Part shown: in pieces, positions 9,265-17,257 of the stretch | Layout: every line of letters starts with the position of its first letter | Position numbering within the stretch: position 1 is the stretch's first letter | Assembly: GCA_002291925.1 (NCBI GenBank) | Contig: DBAY01000065.1 | Location: 11,460-75,459 of the forward strand | Length of the DNA: 64,000 nucleotides | Source: Alphaproteobacteria bacterium UBA998 | Lineage (GTDB): Bacteria; Pseudomonadota; Alphaproteobacteria; Rickettsiales; UBA998 | Direction: 5' to 3' | Program-made: the position numbers and the translations under genes | Notes under the pieces: model-generated | Told to the model about the DNA's origin: nothing | Database searches by the model: none | What the model saw: only the letters and a program-made list of their open reading frames with translations

Positions 9265-9426
9265 GGTTTTCTCTCAATCTATCCCTTCATGGTAAACGAA
9301 AATTCTTAACAAAGTGATGTCGTTGCATGAAGATTTCATGACAGGCCCTTTCACGCCGGGCCTTGTTAACTCATGTTAACATAATTGTGGATATAATAAA
9401 CTGACTAACCTTCAAAAAGGCCACGC

Positions 9427-10044
9427 ATGAGCACCCCTTTCGAACGGCTGAGCACGCAGCAGAAAATCATGGTGAACGACTTGATTATCAACGGGTTTCG
9501 CGATAACCCGGCCCAACTTGAGCGCTACAGTCAGGCCATGCGGGCCGAGCGCGGCGTCGATGCGGCCTCAGACCGTTTCCAATCCATGCTGGACGAACAG
9601 CGCAACCAGATGGCGGTCGATGTACAGCAAGGCAACCTGCGTCTGCCTAATTTCCGCGATACCCCGTTCGGGCGCAATTCTATCCCGGATGGTGAGGATC
9701 TCGCGCGTGGACGGGGGGTGCTGCGTAAGTTGAGGGATTATATGGCCAACAATAGCCAGAGAACCCGATTCGATTTTTCACAGCAGAATATGTCCGACGC
9801 TTTGGTCCACCTAAAAAGAGGCCATGGTTACGAAGCGGAAGGCATCAACCCGTTGCCGCAGCGTGCCAATGCAGCATCCCCCCAGCCCCCGGCCGGGCTG
9901 ACGCCAGAGACACTGGATCTTTGCCGTAGCCTGGGCCATCAGGCGCAGGCGGCGCACATGGCGGGAGACCGCGAAGGTGCGAATGCCCTAACGATGGAAG
10001 CGAGCCGCGCCAACTGTCCCACACCCTCAGGGCGCGGACGCTAG
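9427..10044 (+). CDS. Hypothetical protein, 205 aa
   Basis: Unrecognised cytoplasmic-looking protein, mostly helical and polar (FERLSTQQKIMVNDLIINGF, then long charged helices), with a Pro-rich linker near residue 150. A C-terminal helix pair carries two cysteines (DLCRSLG and RANCPTP). ATG 9427 has AAAGG 7 nt upstream. A TATAAT hexamer lies at 9392-9397, so the gene probably has its own promoter. It is convergent with uvrA, with a 4-bp gap. Confidence 0.65.
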   Translation: MSTPFERLSTQQKIMVNDLIINGFRDNPAQLERYSQAMRAERGVDAASDRFQSMLDEQRNQMAVDVQQGNLRLPNFRDTPFGRNSIPDGEDLARGRGVLRKLRDYMANNSQRTRFDFSQQNMSDALVHLKRGHGYEAEGINPLPQRANAASPQPPAGLTPETLDLCRSLGHQAQAAHMAGDREGANALTMEASRANCPTPSGRGR

Positions 10045-10048
10045 CGCC

Positions 10049-12976
10049 TCAGGCAGCTTTCGTACGCCGGGGCTTGCGGGTGGGCTCCGCCTTGACTTCG
10101 GACGCGGGCTTGGCAAGCTTTTTCTGCAGCAACGGCACCAGATAGCGCCCCGTGACGCTGTGCTTGTTGGCCGCGACCTCTTCCGGGGTGCCCATGGCGA
10201 CGACGGTGCCGCCCTTGGAGCCGCCGCCGGGGCCGATATCGATGACCCAGTCGGCGGTTTTGATGACGTCAAGGTTATGCTCGATGATGACCATCGTGTT
10301 GCCGCTATCCACCAGCGTATGCAGCACCTGTAACAGCTTGCGGATATCCTCGGAATGCAGGCCGGTGGTGGGCTCATCGAGGATGTAGAGCGTGCGGCCC
10401 GTGGCGCGGCGGGAGAGCTCCTTCGCCAGCTTGATGCGCTGCGCCTCACCGCCGGAGAGCGTGGTGGCTGACTGCCCAAGCTTGATATAGCCAAGGCCGA
10501 CTTCCTGCAGCGCCACCATCTTCTCGCGGATGGAGGGCGTCGCGGCGAAGAATTCCACGGCTTCGTCCACGGTCATGTCCAGCACGTCGGCAATAGATTT
10601 GCCCTTATATTGCACTTCCAGCGTCTCGCGGTTGTAACGCTTGCCCTTGCACACATCGCAAACCACGTAGACGTCCGGTAGGAAGTGCATCTCGATCTTG
10701 ATGAGTCCGTCGCCCTGGCAGGCCTCGCAGCGGCCACCTTTCACGTTGAAGCTGAAGCGGCCCGCCTTGTAGCCGCGTGCCTTGGATTCCGGCAGGGCCG
10801 TGAACCAGTCGCGGATGGGCGCGAAGGCCCCCGTATAGGTGGCCGGGTTGGAGCGCGGCGTACGGCCGATGGGCGACTGGTCGATCTCGATGACCTTGTC
10901 GATATATTCGAGCCCGGTGAGCGATTTGTGCGGCCCGGGCTGTTCCTTGCTGCCCATGATGCGGCGCGAGGCGGCCTTGTAGAACGTCTCGATAACGAGG
11001 GAGGATTTGCCGCCGCCGGAGACGCCCGACACGCAGGTCATGACGCCGAGCGGAATGTCCACGCTGACGTCCTTCAGGTTGTTCGCCGTGCAACCGCTCA
11101 GGCGGATGCGCCGGTTGGCGGAAAGCGTGCGGCGCGCGGCCGGCACGGCGATTTCCTTGCGGCCGCTGAGGTAATCGCCGGTGACGCTTTTGGTATCCTT
11201 CGCCACCTGCGCGGCGGTGCCCTGCGAGACAATTTGCCCGCCATGCACGCCCGCGCCGGGGCCCATGTCGATCAGCCAGTCGGCGTGGCGCATGGTGTCC
11301 TCGTCATGCTCCACCACGATGACGGTATTGCCGAGGTCGCGCAGCCGTTGCAGCGTGCCGAGCAGGCGCTCATTGTCGCATTGGTGCAGGCCGATGGAGG
11401 GCTCATCGAGCACGTAAAGCACGCCCGACAAGCCCGAACCAATTTGCGAAGCGAGTCGGATGCGCTGCGACTCGCCGCCCGACAAGGTGCCGGATTCGCG
11501 CGCCAGCGTCAGGTAATCCAGGCCGACATTGACGAGGAAGCCGAGGCGCTCGCGGATTTCCTTGAGGATTTTCTCGGCGATCTGCTGGTGCTGTTTGGTG
11601 AGCTTTTCCTCCAGCGTGGAGAACCAGCGGGTGGACTCATCAATCGACAGCTTGCACACCTCGCCGATATGTTTGCCGCCGACCTTCACGGAAAGCGCTT
11701 CCGGCTTCAGGCGGAAGCCGTGGCAGGCGTCGCAGTCGGTGGTGTGCTGGAACTTCTCCAGCTCCTCGCGCATCCAGGCGGAGTCGGTCTCGCGCCAGCG
11801 GCGCTGCAGGCTGGGGATAACCCCCTCGAACGGCTTGTGGCTGTTATACTGGCGCGGGCCGTCGATGTAGGAGATCTTCACCGGCTCATCGCCTGAGCCG
11901 TAAAGCAGCACGTCCTGCACCTTCTCCGGCAGATCGCCGAACGGCACATGCAGGCTGAATTTGAAATGCCGCGCCAGCCCGTCGAGCGTCTGGATGAAAT
12001 ACTTGGTCTGCGCGTTGGCCCATGGCGCAATGGCGCCCTCGTACAGCGACTTCGCCGTGTCCGGCACGACGAGGTCGGCATCGAACTCGCGCTGGCTGCC
12101 GAGGCCGTCGCACACCGGGCAGGCGCCGAACGGGCTGTTGAACGAGAACAGGCGCGGCTCGATCTCCTCCAGCGTGAAGCCGGACTCCGGGCAGGCGAAC
12201 TTGGCGGAGAGGGTGATAATATCGCCCTTCTTGTGTTTGCTCTTGCTGCCTTCCGGGATGCTGACAATCTCCACCAGCGCCAGCCCTTCGGAGATGTTCA
12301 GCGCTGTCTCGACGGAGTCGGCGACGCGGTTGCCCATGTCTTCCTTGATGGCGAGGCGGTCGACCACGACTTCGATGTCGTGCTTCTTGTTTTTGTCCAG
12401 CTTCGGCGCGTCCTCGATGGTGTACATTTCGCCATTGATGCGGATGCGCGTGAAGCCACGTTTTTGCAGTGCAGCAATTTCCTTGCTGTGCTCGCCTTTG
12501 CGGCCACGTACGAACGGTGCCAGCAGGTGCAGCTTGGTGCCGATGGGAAGGCCGAGGATGATGTCCACCATCTGGCCTACTGTCTGGCTTTCGATGGGTA
12601 GGCCGGTAGCGGGAGAGTAGGGGACGCCGATGCGCGCATAGAGCAGGCGCAGATAATCATAGATCTCGGTGACCGTGCCCACCGTCGAGCGCGGGTTGCG
12701 CGAGGTGGTTTTCTGGTCGATGGCGATGGCCGGGGAGAGGCCGTCGATCGATTCCACATCCGGCTTGTCCTGGATGTTGAGGAACTGCCGGGCGTAGGAG
12801 GAGAGGGACTCCACATAGCGCCGCTGGCCTTCCGCATAGAGCGTGTCAAACGCCAGCGAGGACTTGCCCGAACCGGACAGCCCCGTGATCACCACGAACT
12901 TGTTCTTGGGGATGTCGACCGAAACGTTTTTGAGGTTATGTTCTTTGGCGCCGCGGATCGAGATAAGGTCTTTCAT
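10049..12976 (-). CDS. uvrA: UvrABC system protein A
   Basis: DNA-damage recognition ATPase of nucleotide excision repair; as a dimer it loads UvrB onto lesions. 975 aa, normal length. Seen in order: first Walker A GLSGSGKSSLAFDTLYAEG, the YARQFL stretch, first zinc module ending CPVCDGLG, ABC signature LSGGESQRIRLA, Walker B VLYVLDEPSIGLH, second Walker A GVSGGGKSSLV, second zinc finger CEACQGDG ... CDVCKGKRYN, second signature LSGGEAQRIKLA and LYILDEPTTGLH. Start ATG 12976 has AAGGA upstream. The C-terminal basic tail (RKPRRTKAA) is lineage specific. Confidence 0.98.
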   Translation of the reverse strand: MKDLISIRGAKEHNLKNVSVDIPKNKFVVITGLSGSGKSSLAFDTLYAEGQRRYVESLSSYARQFLNIQDKPDVESIDGLSPAIAIDQKTTSRNPRSTVGTVTEIYDYLRLLYARIGVPYSPATGLPIESQTVGQMVDIILGLPIGTKLHLLAPFVRGRKGEHSKEIAALQKRGFTRIRINGEMYTIEDAPKLDKNKKHDIEVVVDRLAIKEDMGNRVADSVETALNISEGLALVEIVSIPEGSKSKHKKGDIITLSAKFACPESGFTLEEIEPRLFSFNSPFGACPVCDGLGSQREFDADLVVPDTAKSLYEGAIAPWANAQTKYFIQTLDGLARHFKFSLHVPFGDLPEKVQDVLLYGSGDEPVKISYIDGPRQYNSHKPFEGVIPSLQRRWRETDSAWMREELEKFQHTTDCDACHGFRLKPEALSVKVGGKHIGEVCKLSIDESTRWFSTLEEKLTKQHQQIAEKILKEIRERLGFLVNVGLDYLTLARESGTLSGGESQRIRLASQIGSGLSGVLYVLDEPSIGLHQCDNERLLGTLQRLRDLGNTVIVVEHDEDTMRHADWLIDMGPGAGVHGGQIVSQGTAAQVAKDTKSVTGDYLSGRKEIAVPAARRTLSANRRIRLSGCTANNLKDVSVDIPLGVMTCVSGVSGGGKSSLVIETFYKAASRRIMGSKEQPGPHKSLTGLEYIDKVIEIDQSPIGRTPRSNPATYTGAFAPIRDWFTALPESKARGYKAGRFSFNVKGGRCEACQGDGLIKIEMHFLPDVYVVCDVCKGKRYNRETLEVQYKGKSIADVLDMTVDEAVEFFAATPSIREKMVALQEVGLGYIKLGQSATTLSGGEAQRIKLAKELSRRATGRTLYILDEPTTGLHSEDIRKLLQVLHTLVDSGNTMVIIEHNLDVIKTADWVIDIGPGGGSKGGTVVAMGTPEEVAANKHSVTGRYLVPLLQKKLAKPASEVKAEPTRKPRRTKAA

Positions 12977-13065
12977 GCATCATTCCTTGTGGAGGCAGGA
13001 TATATAAGCGCCCCCTAAAGGAATGAACAGCCCCAATAGGAAGAAAAATCGCTTGTTATGACAGG

Positions 13066-13506
13066 TTAGCGGCGCCGGAATGGGTCGAGAGCGATCACAT
13101 CAGCATGGTGTTTCGCATGTTCTGCGTCTTTGATACCGACACGTTTGGTCAAAGGGCGCTCAGGAAGGTACGTCACATTATGTTCCAGAGGAAATCCAAG
13201 TGCTTGACCGGCTTTCGCTAAATGGGCCGATAAGTGCTTGAGGGAAATGTAGATGCAGCCTCTTCGGGAATGGTAGACATCCTCAGGATAATACCCGGAC
13301 ATTATGTCCGCATCCTTAAGTTTCTCAACGATTTGTTCGGCGCTCGCTGCTATTTTTCCAATAGGCCACCGGTCGGTGAAAACACGAAAGTAATCGTTGC
13401 CATTAATTTCTTTCAAACGGTCGCTGACATTCGCCTCACCAAAGGTTTTTTGCAGCCAGCGATAGGCCGGTTCGCTGTTGATGAAACCAGTGATGTTCTC
13501 ATCCAT
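13066..13506 (-). CDS. Hypothetical protein, 146 aa, second gene of a two-gene unit
   Basis: Not recognised; a soluble mixed alpha/beta protein. The start is taken as ATG 13506 (MDENITGF), with AAAGGA about 10 nt upstream; an in-frame TTG two codons earlier is possible. It overlaps the end of the upstream gene by 8 nt (ATGGATGA), which implies translational coupling. The region is visibly less GC-rich than uvrA next door, with many A/T-ending codons, so it may be laterally acquired. Confidence 0.6.
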   Translation of the reverse strand: MDENITGFINSEPAYRWLQKTFGEANVSDRLKEINGNDYFRVFTDRWPIGKIAASAEQIVEKLKDADIMSGYYPEDVYHSRRGCIYISLKHLSAHLAKAGQALGFPLEHNVTYLPERPLTKRVGIKDAEHAKHHADVIALDPFRRR

Positions 13507-14293
13507 GTCCAAGATTTCCTTTATTCTTTATTGCATTGCGCGCAGCCAGCATCTGTTGCCATTGGTCGCGGGTCGGTCTTTTGATCTCTGTAGAAGTCAT
13601 GTCTTTGTCGGGGTGTTCAGGAAATCGGGGATCCGCATATGCATGGGTAGCACAGAAATTTTTGAGTCGACGTGTTTCGGGGGAAGTGTCGTGAATATCC
13701 TCGTGCGATTCCACAACCCACTCCGAGGGGCCATCTACTTCTCCCTGATCACGCAGAACACAGTCCAATGACGACTGTTGATGGCCCTCAACGGCCTGCC
13801 AGCAGGTCAAGCCGTATCCCTCGCCCAAGTGGTCCACCACCCGCCATTCCTGCGCCAGCGCGTCCGCATCAATAAATATTCTTCCTTGTTCCATCCCGCG
13901 GGAGCGAGGTGTTGGGGGAATTGTGGCAGGAAGTTCCCCCGTTTTTTCGAAGACTCGCTTTTCCCGGCGGCTTGCAGCGCGCCATCTCGCGCGCATGGCT
14001 TCAATCCGGTGATGCGGTTCAGTCCGGCTGACATGCACACGAGGCGATTCTGAGGGAGCTGTGAAGCGTACGGCTACGCCCATTTGCTGCATCACCTGAA
14101 GCAACTGTTCCCGCTCGTCCCACGTCGCTGTTTTTGTTGTAGGCTTTTTGGGCCGGACCGCAAACCAGCGCATATCATCGGATGCCACCAAAGGCCCCTT
14201 GCCTGTGCTGCCTCTACCGAAGATATCTTCCAGCCACGCGCAGGCGCGCATTATTTCCTCGGCGCTTGCCATGGGGCGTGTGTCTCTCGACAT
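13499..14293 (-). CDS. Hypothetical protein, 264 aa, first gene of a two-gene unit
   Basis: Unrecognised. ATG 14293 (MSRDTRPMASAEEI) has a clear AGGAG about 5 nt upstream, better than the 14326 frame start. The N-terminal third is helical and carries a basic patch (RPKKPTTKTATWDEREQLL). The middle is Arg-rich (RARWRAASRREKRVFEKTG), and a region with EWRVVDHLGEGYGLTCWQAV may be a small alpha/beta fold. The basic stretches could mean nucleic-acid binding, but no motif confirms that. It is coupled to the downstream gene and divergent from ssb. Confidence 0.6.
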   Translation of the reverse strand: MSRDTRPMASAEEIMRACAWLEDIFGRGSTGKGPLVASDDMRWFAVRPKKPTTKTATWDEREQLLQVMQQMGVAVRFTAPSESPRVHVSRTEPHHRIEAMRARWRAASRREKRVFEKTGELPATIPPTPRSRGMEQGRIFIDADALAQEWRVVDHLGEGYGLTCWQAVEGHQQSSLDCVLRDQGEVDGPSEWVVESHEDIHDTSPETRRLKNFCATHAYADPRFPEHPDKDMTSTEIKRPTRDQWQQMLAARNAIKNKGNLGHG

Positions 14294-14492
14294 GCGTTCT
14301 CCTGTTAATTTTTTAGGCCACACCATAACGAGTAAGTTCGCTGCTGTTAAATGAAGGTATTATGACGCTATGCCTAAATTTTCTCAGTCTTTGCTTATGC
14401 GGAAAAAGCGCCGCAAAGCGGCAGAAAACCCTTTTAAATTATTAATCGTGCCCTATATATGAAGGACTGTTTTTTCGTGAAGAGAGTGAGTG

Positions 14493-14981
14493 ATGGCAGG
14501 CAGCGTAAACAAGGTGATTCTGGTAGGCAATCTGGGGCGTGATCCGGAGATCCGCGCAACGCAGGACGGGCGGGAAATCGCCAACCTCGCCGTCGCTACT
14601 TCCGAAAGCTGGAAAGACCGCAATACCGGCGAGCGCAAGGAGCGCACCGAGTGGCACCGCGTGGTCATCTTCAACGATGGGCTCGTGAACGTGGCGAAGA
14701 ACTACCTGCACAAAGGCTCTAAGGTCTATATCGAAGGCCAGCTGCAGACCCGCAAATGGACGGACAAGGACGGCGCGGAGAAATACTCCACCGAGGTTGT
14801 GCTGCAGGGGTATGGCGGCTCGCTGACCATGCTGGACGGCGCCGGTGGCGGCAAGCGCGAGAGCGGCAGCTTCGACGATGCCGGCTCCAGCGGCGGCTAT
14901 AGCAGCGCCCCCGCCCGCAGCGGCGGCGGTCAGCGCCAGTCCAGCCCGGTGCCGGAACTGGATGACGAGATTCCGTTCTGA
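14493..14981 (+). CDS. ssb: Single-stranded DNA-binding protein
   Basis: SSB (162 aa) binds ssDNA in replication, repair and recombination. The OB-fold begins AGSVNKVILVGNLGRDPEIR and includes WHRVVIF and YIEGQLQTRKW. A Gly/Ser-rich linker follows, ending in the acidic tip DDEIPF that binds partner proteins. ATG 14493 follows a GAGAG ribosome-binding site; the GTG at 14490 is less likely. It stands alone between divergent and convergent orphan genes and is closed by a strong terminator. Confidence 0.97.
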   Translation: MAGSVNKVILVGNLGRDPEIRATQDGREIANLAVATSESWKDRNTGERKERTEWHRVVIFNDGLVNVAKNYLHKGSKVYIEGQLQTRKWTDKDGAEKYSTEVVLQGYGGSLTMLDGAGGGKRESGSFDDAGSSGGYSSAPARSGGGQRQSSPVPELDDEIPF

Positions 14982-14999
14982 TTTTCTTCTGAAATATGC

Positions 15000-15037
15000 A
15001 AAAAAGCCGCTTTTTCTCAGGGAAAAGCGGCTTTTTT
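15000..15037 (+). terminator. Rho-independent terminator of ssb
   Basis: Stem AAAAAAGCCGCTTTT with its complement around a short TCAG-containing loop, followed by a T run, 19 bp after the ssb stop. The A/T flanks make it usable in the other direction as well, for the convergent gene ending at 15062. Confidence 0.9.
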
Positions 15038-15061
15038 CATGCGCATTTCACGGTTTGGTGT

Positions 15062-15358
15062 TTACCGTGAATGGGGTGGCATTCCACCGATCAGGCTGGG
15101 CAGGCCGCAGTTCAGGCGCGACTCGTCACCCCCGCCATAAGCAAGGAGGCTGGCTTCCACATTGGCGGCATTCAGCGATAATTGCTGTGCCACGGCGCGG
15201 GCCTCCTGCAATACTTCCTCGCGCGCTTGCAGTTGTGCGCAGGATGGATTCTCTACCCGGTCAACACCCGCCGTACGCATGAAAGAGTCAATGACCTGGG
15301 TGGCCTGCCTCTCCTCGGGGATCGCTGGCCGGCCGAGGCACGATACCCCTCGCGCCAT
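15062..15358 (-). CDS. Hypothetical protein, about 98 aa, possibly a frameshifted longer gene
   Basis: Not recognised. The C-terminal 70 residues look like a helical hairpin (QLQAREEVLQEARAVAQQLS) framed by cysteines (PSCAQ and LNCGLP). The codon choice looks real, but ATG 15358 follows an in-frame TGA directly and lacks a ribosome-binding site. A second minus-strand frame just upstream (15441 to about 15350) begins MAQHDQRRRPQRPSRAPQQ and reads like the natural N-terminus. One indel near 15350-15340 would join the two. Confidence 0.45.
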   Translation of the reverse strand: MARGVSCLGRPAIPEERQATQVIDSFMRTAGVDRVENPSCAQLQAREEVLQEARAVAQQLSLNAANVEASLLAYGGGDESRLNCGLPSLIGGMPPHSR

Positions 15359-15441
15359 TCATGCAGGGTAAAGCCCCGCTCCCGCTGCTGGGGTGCTCTG
15401 GAAGGCCGCTGCGGTCGGCGACGTTGATCGTGCTGTGCCAT

Positions 15442-15752
15442 AAATCTTCAATAATTATCAACATATTATAATGGTCTATTGGGTTAGAATGATGACAAAT
15501 ATATAAAAAACCCGTAGGTTATAGTTCCACCATGGAATGCCCAAAAATCACCGTCGCGTCATCAATCCGCAAATCGTCAATGTTCTATCGCCACATCCGA
15601 TGGAATAAAGGCTTGGCTTGAACCGTCTCTTAATCTCAGCACTGCATAAGAGATGGGGTTCTAAACAACGTTCATTTCTCATGGCAAGGTCCATGTGGGA
15701 TGAGATTAGCTATGTTATTAAATCGTCAGAATGTTTTGATAGATGGGTGTTC
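15442..15752. other. AT-rich gap without a confident gene
   Basis: This stretch is clearly AT-richer than its surroundings. It has runs such as AATAATTATCAACATATTATAA near its left end, probably promoters for the divergent orphan genes. The plus-strand frame of the next gene stays open back to a TTG at 15618 with AAAGG 6 nt upstream, so part of the gap could encode an N-terminal extension. No RNA gene or repeat was found. Confidence 0.4.
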
Positions 15753-16208
15753 ATGAAAATACCCCGTTTCGTAGAGAACTTAACTGATCGCTTCGTACGC
15801 TGGCTGGGCGCTAGCGTGAAGGAGGTTGGCAAAAACATTACCAAGCCTGAACAGCGCAAGGCCGGAGAAGTGGTAAATGACATGCCTGTCGCGCTGAAAA
15901 AGGCCGCACAAACCATGGATAAGGGAATCGGCTGGGGCTTGAGTTTACTAAACCGCACGGGAAGGATCAGGGGCCTTGTTGAAGAAGCCATTCGAGATGG
16001 TGCCCATATTTCACCCGAGCTGCATGCATGGCTTGCTTCAGGTCAGCGTCGCCTGCCGGATAAGCTATTAAATGAGCTTAAAGAACACTCTATGACTGGC
16101 CTATTTCAATCTGGTCAGAAAATAGAATCCTACTTCCAAAGAGTACGTGAAGGTGGCCTGTCCGCTTTGCGCGGAAAGGACTCCTCAACGGGTGGCCTAG
16201 AGCGCTAA
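15753..16208 (+). CDS. Hypothetical helical protein, about 151 aa
   Basis: Unrecognised. From ATG 15753 it reads MKIPRFVENLTDRFVRWLG and is amphipathic and helical, without a signal peptide. The frame is open back to TTG 15618, which has the better Shine-Dalgarno spacing but adds 45 residues of unconvincing composition. The codon use is AT-rich compared with ftsY and mtaB, suggesting an acquired gene. It is convergent with ftsY (4-bp gap). Confidence 0.5.
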   Translation: MKIPRFVENLTDRFVRWLGASVKEVGKNITKPEQRKAGEVVNDMPVALKKAAQTMDKGIGWGLSLLNRTGRIRGLVEEAIRDGAHISPELHAWLASGQRRLPDKLLNELKEHSMTGLFQSGQKIESYFQRVREGGLSALRGKDSSTGGLER

Positions 16209-16212
16209 TTGA

Positions 16213-17145
16213 TTACGCCAAACCCACCAGCGAGCGGGCGAAATCATCCGCGTTAAAGTCCTGCAAATCCTCAATACCTTCACCGACGCCGATAGCGTGG
16301 ATGGGCAGTTTGAACTTGTCGGCCAGCGCGACGACCACGCCGCCCTTGGCGGTGCCGTCCAGCTTGGTGACGACTAAGCCGCTTACCTTCGCGAGATCAC
16401 GGAAGGTTTCCACTTGGGCCACCGCATTCTGGCCGGTGGTGCCGTCCAGCACCTGCAGCACGGTGTGCGGGGCGGACTCATCCAGTTTCTTCAGCACGCG
16501 GACGATCTTCTGCAACTCGTCCATCAAGTTCTTCTTATTGTGCAGCCGTCCGGCAGTGTCGATGAGCAGCACGTCGCGCCCTTCCCCCTTCGCCTGCTCC
16601 AGCGCGCGGTAGGCGACGCTGGCGGGATCGGCATTCTCCTCGCCGGTGATGACAGGCACGCCGCTGCGCTGGCCCCAGACCTTGAGCTGTTCGACGGCAG
16701 CGGCGCGGAAGGTATCGGCGGCGGCCATGAGGACGGAATAGCCGCCCTGCTGCAGCACGCTCGCCATCTTGCCCATGGTCGTCGTCTTGCCGTTGCCGTT
16801 GACGCCGACCACGAGAATCACGTGCGGCTTCGCCTTATTGTCGATATCAATGGGAGTGGCCACGGGGCGAAGGATGGCGGCGATCTGCTGGCTGAGCGCT
16901 TGCTTCACCTCGTCGGCGCCGATTTCCTTGTCGAAGCGGCCCTTGCCGAACTCGGCGACGAGGCGCGCGGCGGTGGCGCTGCCCATGTCGGCCATGATGA
17001 GCAGCTCCTCTAGTTCCTCCAGCATTGCGTCATCCAGCTTGCGCTTGGTGAAGATACCGGTGATGCCTTCGGAAATGCCGCTGGAGGTGCGCGAGAGCCC
17101 CTCGCGCAGACGAGTCAGCCAGCCTTTTTTTTCCGTATCGCTCAT
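16213..17145 (-). CDS. ftsY: Signal recognition particle receptor FtsY
   Basis: SRP-receptor GTPase that docks ribosome-SRP complexes at the inner membrane. 310 aa, a short form without the long acidic A-domain of E. coli. The N domain (WLTRLREGLSRTSSGI ... LEELEELLIMADMG) is followed by the G domain: GVNGNGKTTT (G1), ADTFRAAAVEQL, DTAGR (G3), TKLDGTAKGG (G4) and GVGEGIEDL near the end. ATG 17145 (MSDTEKKGW) has AAGAAG upstream and is preferred over 17166. It is the last gene of a dapF-orphan-mtaB-ftsY run, separated from mtaB by a palindromic repeat. Confidence 0.97.
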   Translation of the reverse strand: MSDTEKKGWLTRLREGLSRTSSGISEGITGIFTKRKLDDAMLEELEELLIMADMGSATAARLVAEFGKGRFDKEIGADEVKQALSQQIAAILRPVATPIDIDNKAKPHVILVVGVNGNGKTTTMGKMASVLQQGGYSVLMAAADTFRAAAVEQLKVWGQRSGVPVITGEENADPASVAYRALEQAKGEGRDVLLIDTAGRLHNKKNLMDELQKIVRVLKKLDESAPHTVLQVLDGTTGQNAVAQVETFRDLAKVSGLVVTKLDGTAKGGVVVALADKFKLPIHAIGVGEGIEDLQDFNADDFARSLVGLA

Positions 17146-17160
17146 GACGCTTCTTTTTGA

Positions 17161-17233
17161 TGTCATTCCCGCGCAGGCGGGAATCCATACTCACGGTCTG
17201 GGGTTAGGGATTCCCGCCTGCGCGGGAATGACA
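17161..17233. repeat. Palindromic repeat, GTCATTCCC family, copy 1 (intergenic)
   Basis: A perfect 26-bp inverted repeat (starting TGTCATTCCCGCG) around a spacer of about 21 bp. Each arm is itself a hairpin (CCCGC-GCAG-GCGGG type). It lies between mtaB and the ftsY start. The arm ends (GTCATTCCC ... GGGAATCC, GGATT ... AATGAC) are shared with the copy at 49773-49877, which is in a reading frame. It could also affect mtaB-ftsY mRNA stability. Confidence 0.9.
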
Positions 17234-17257
17234 ATAGGTTAAGTGGGCACAAAATAG

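Noticed and set aside
9365..9380. GTTAAC repeat as a CtrA box
   Set aside because: The TTAA halves are six, not seven, bases apart.
10685..11896. Plus-strand open frame of 403 codons
   Set aside because: Antisense shadow of uvrA; no motif and no ribosome-binding site.
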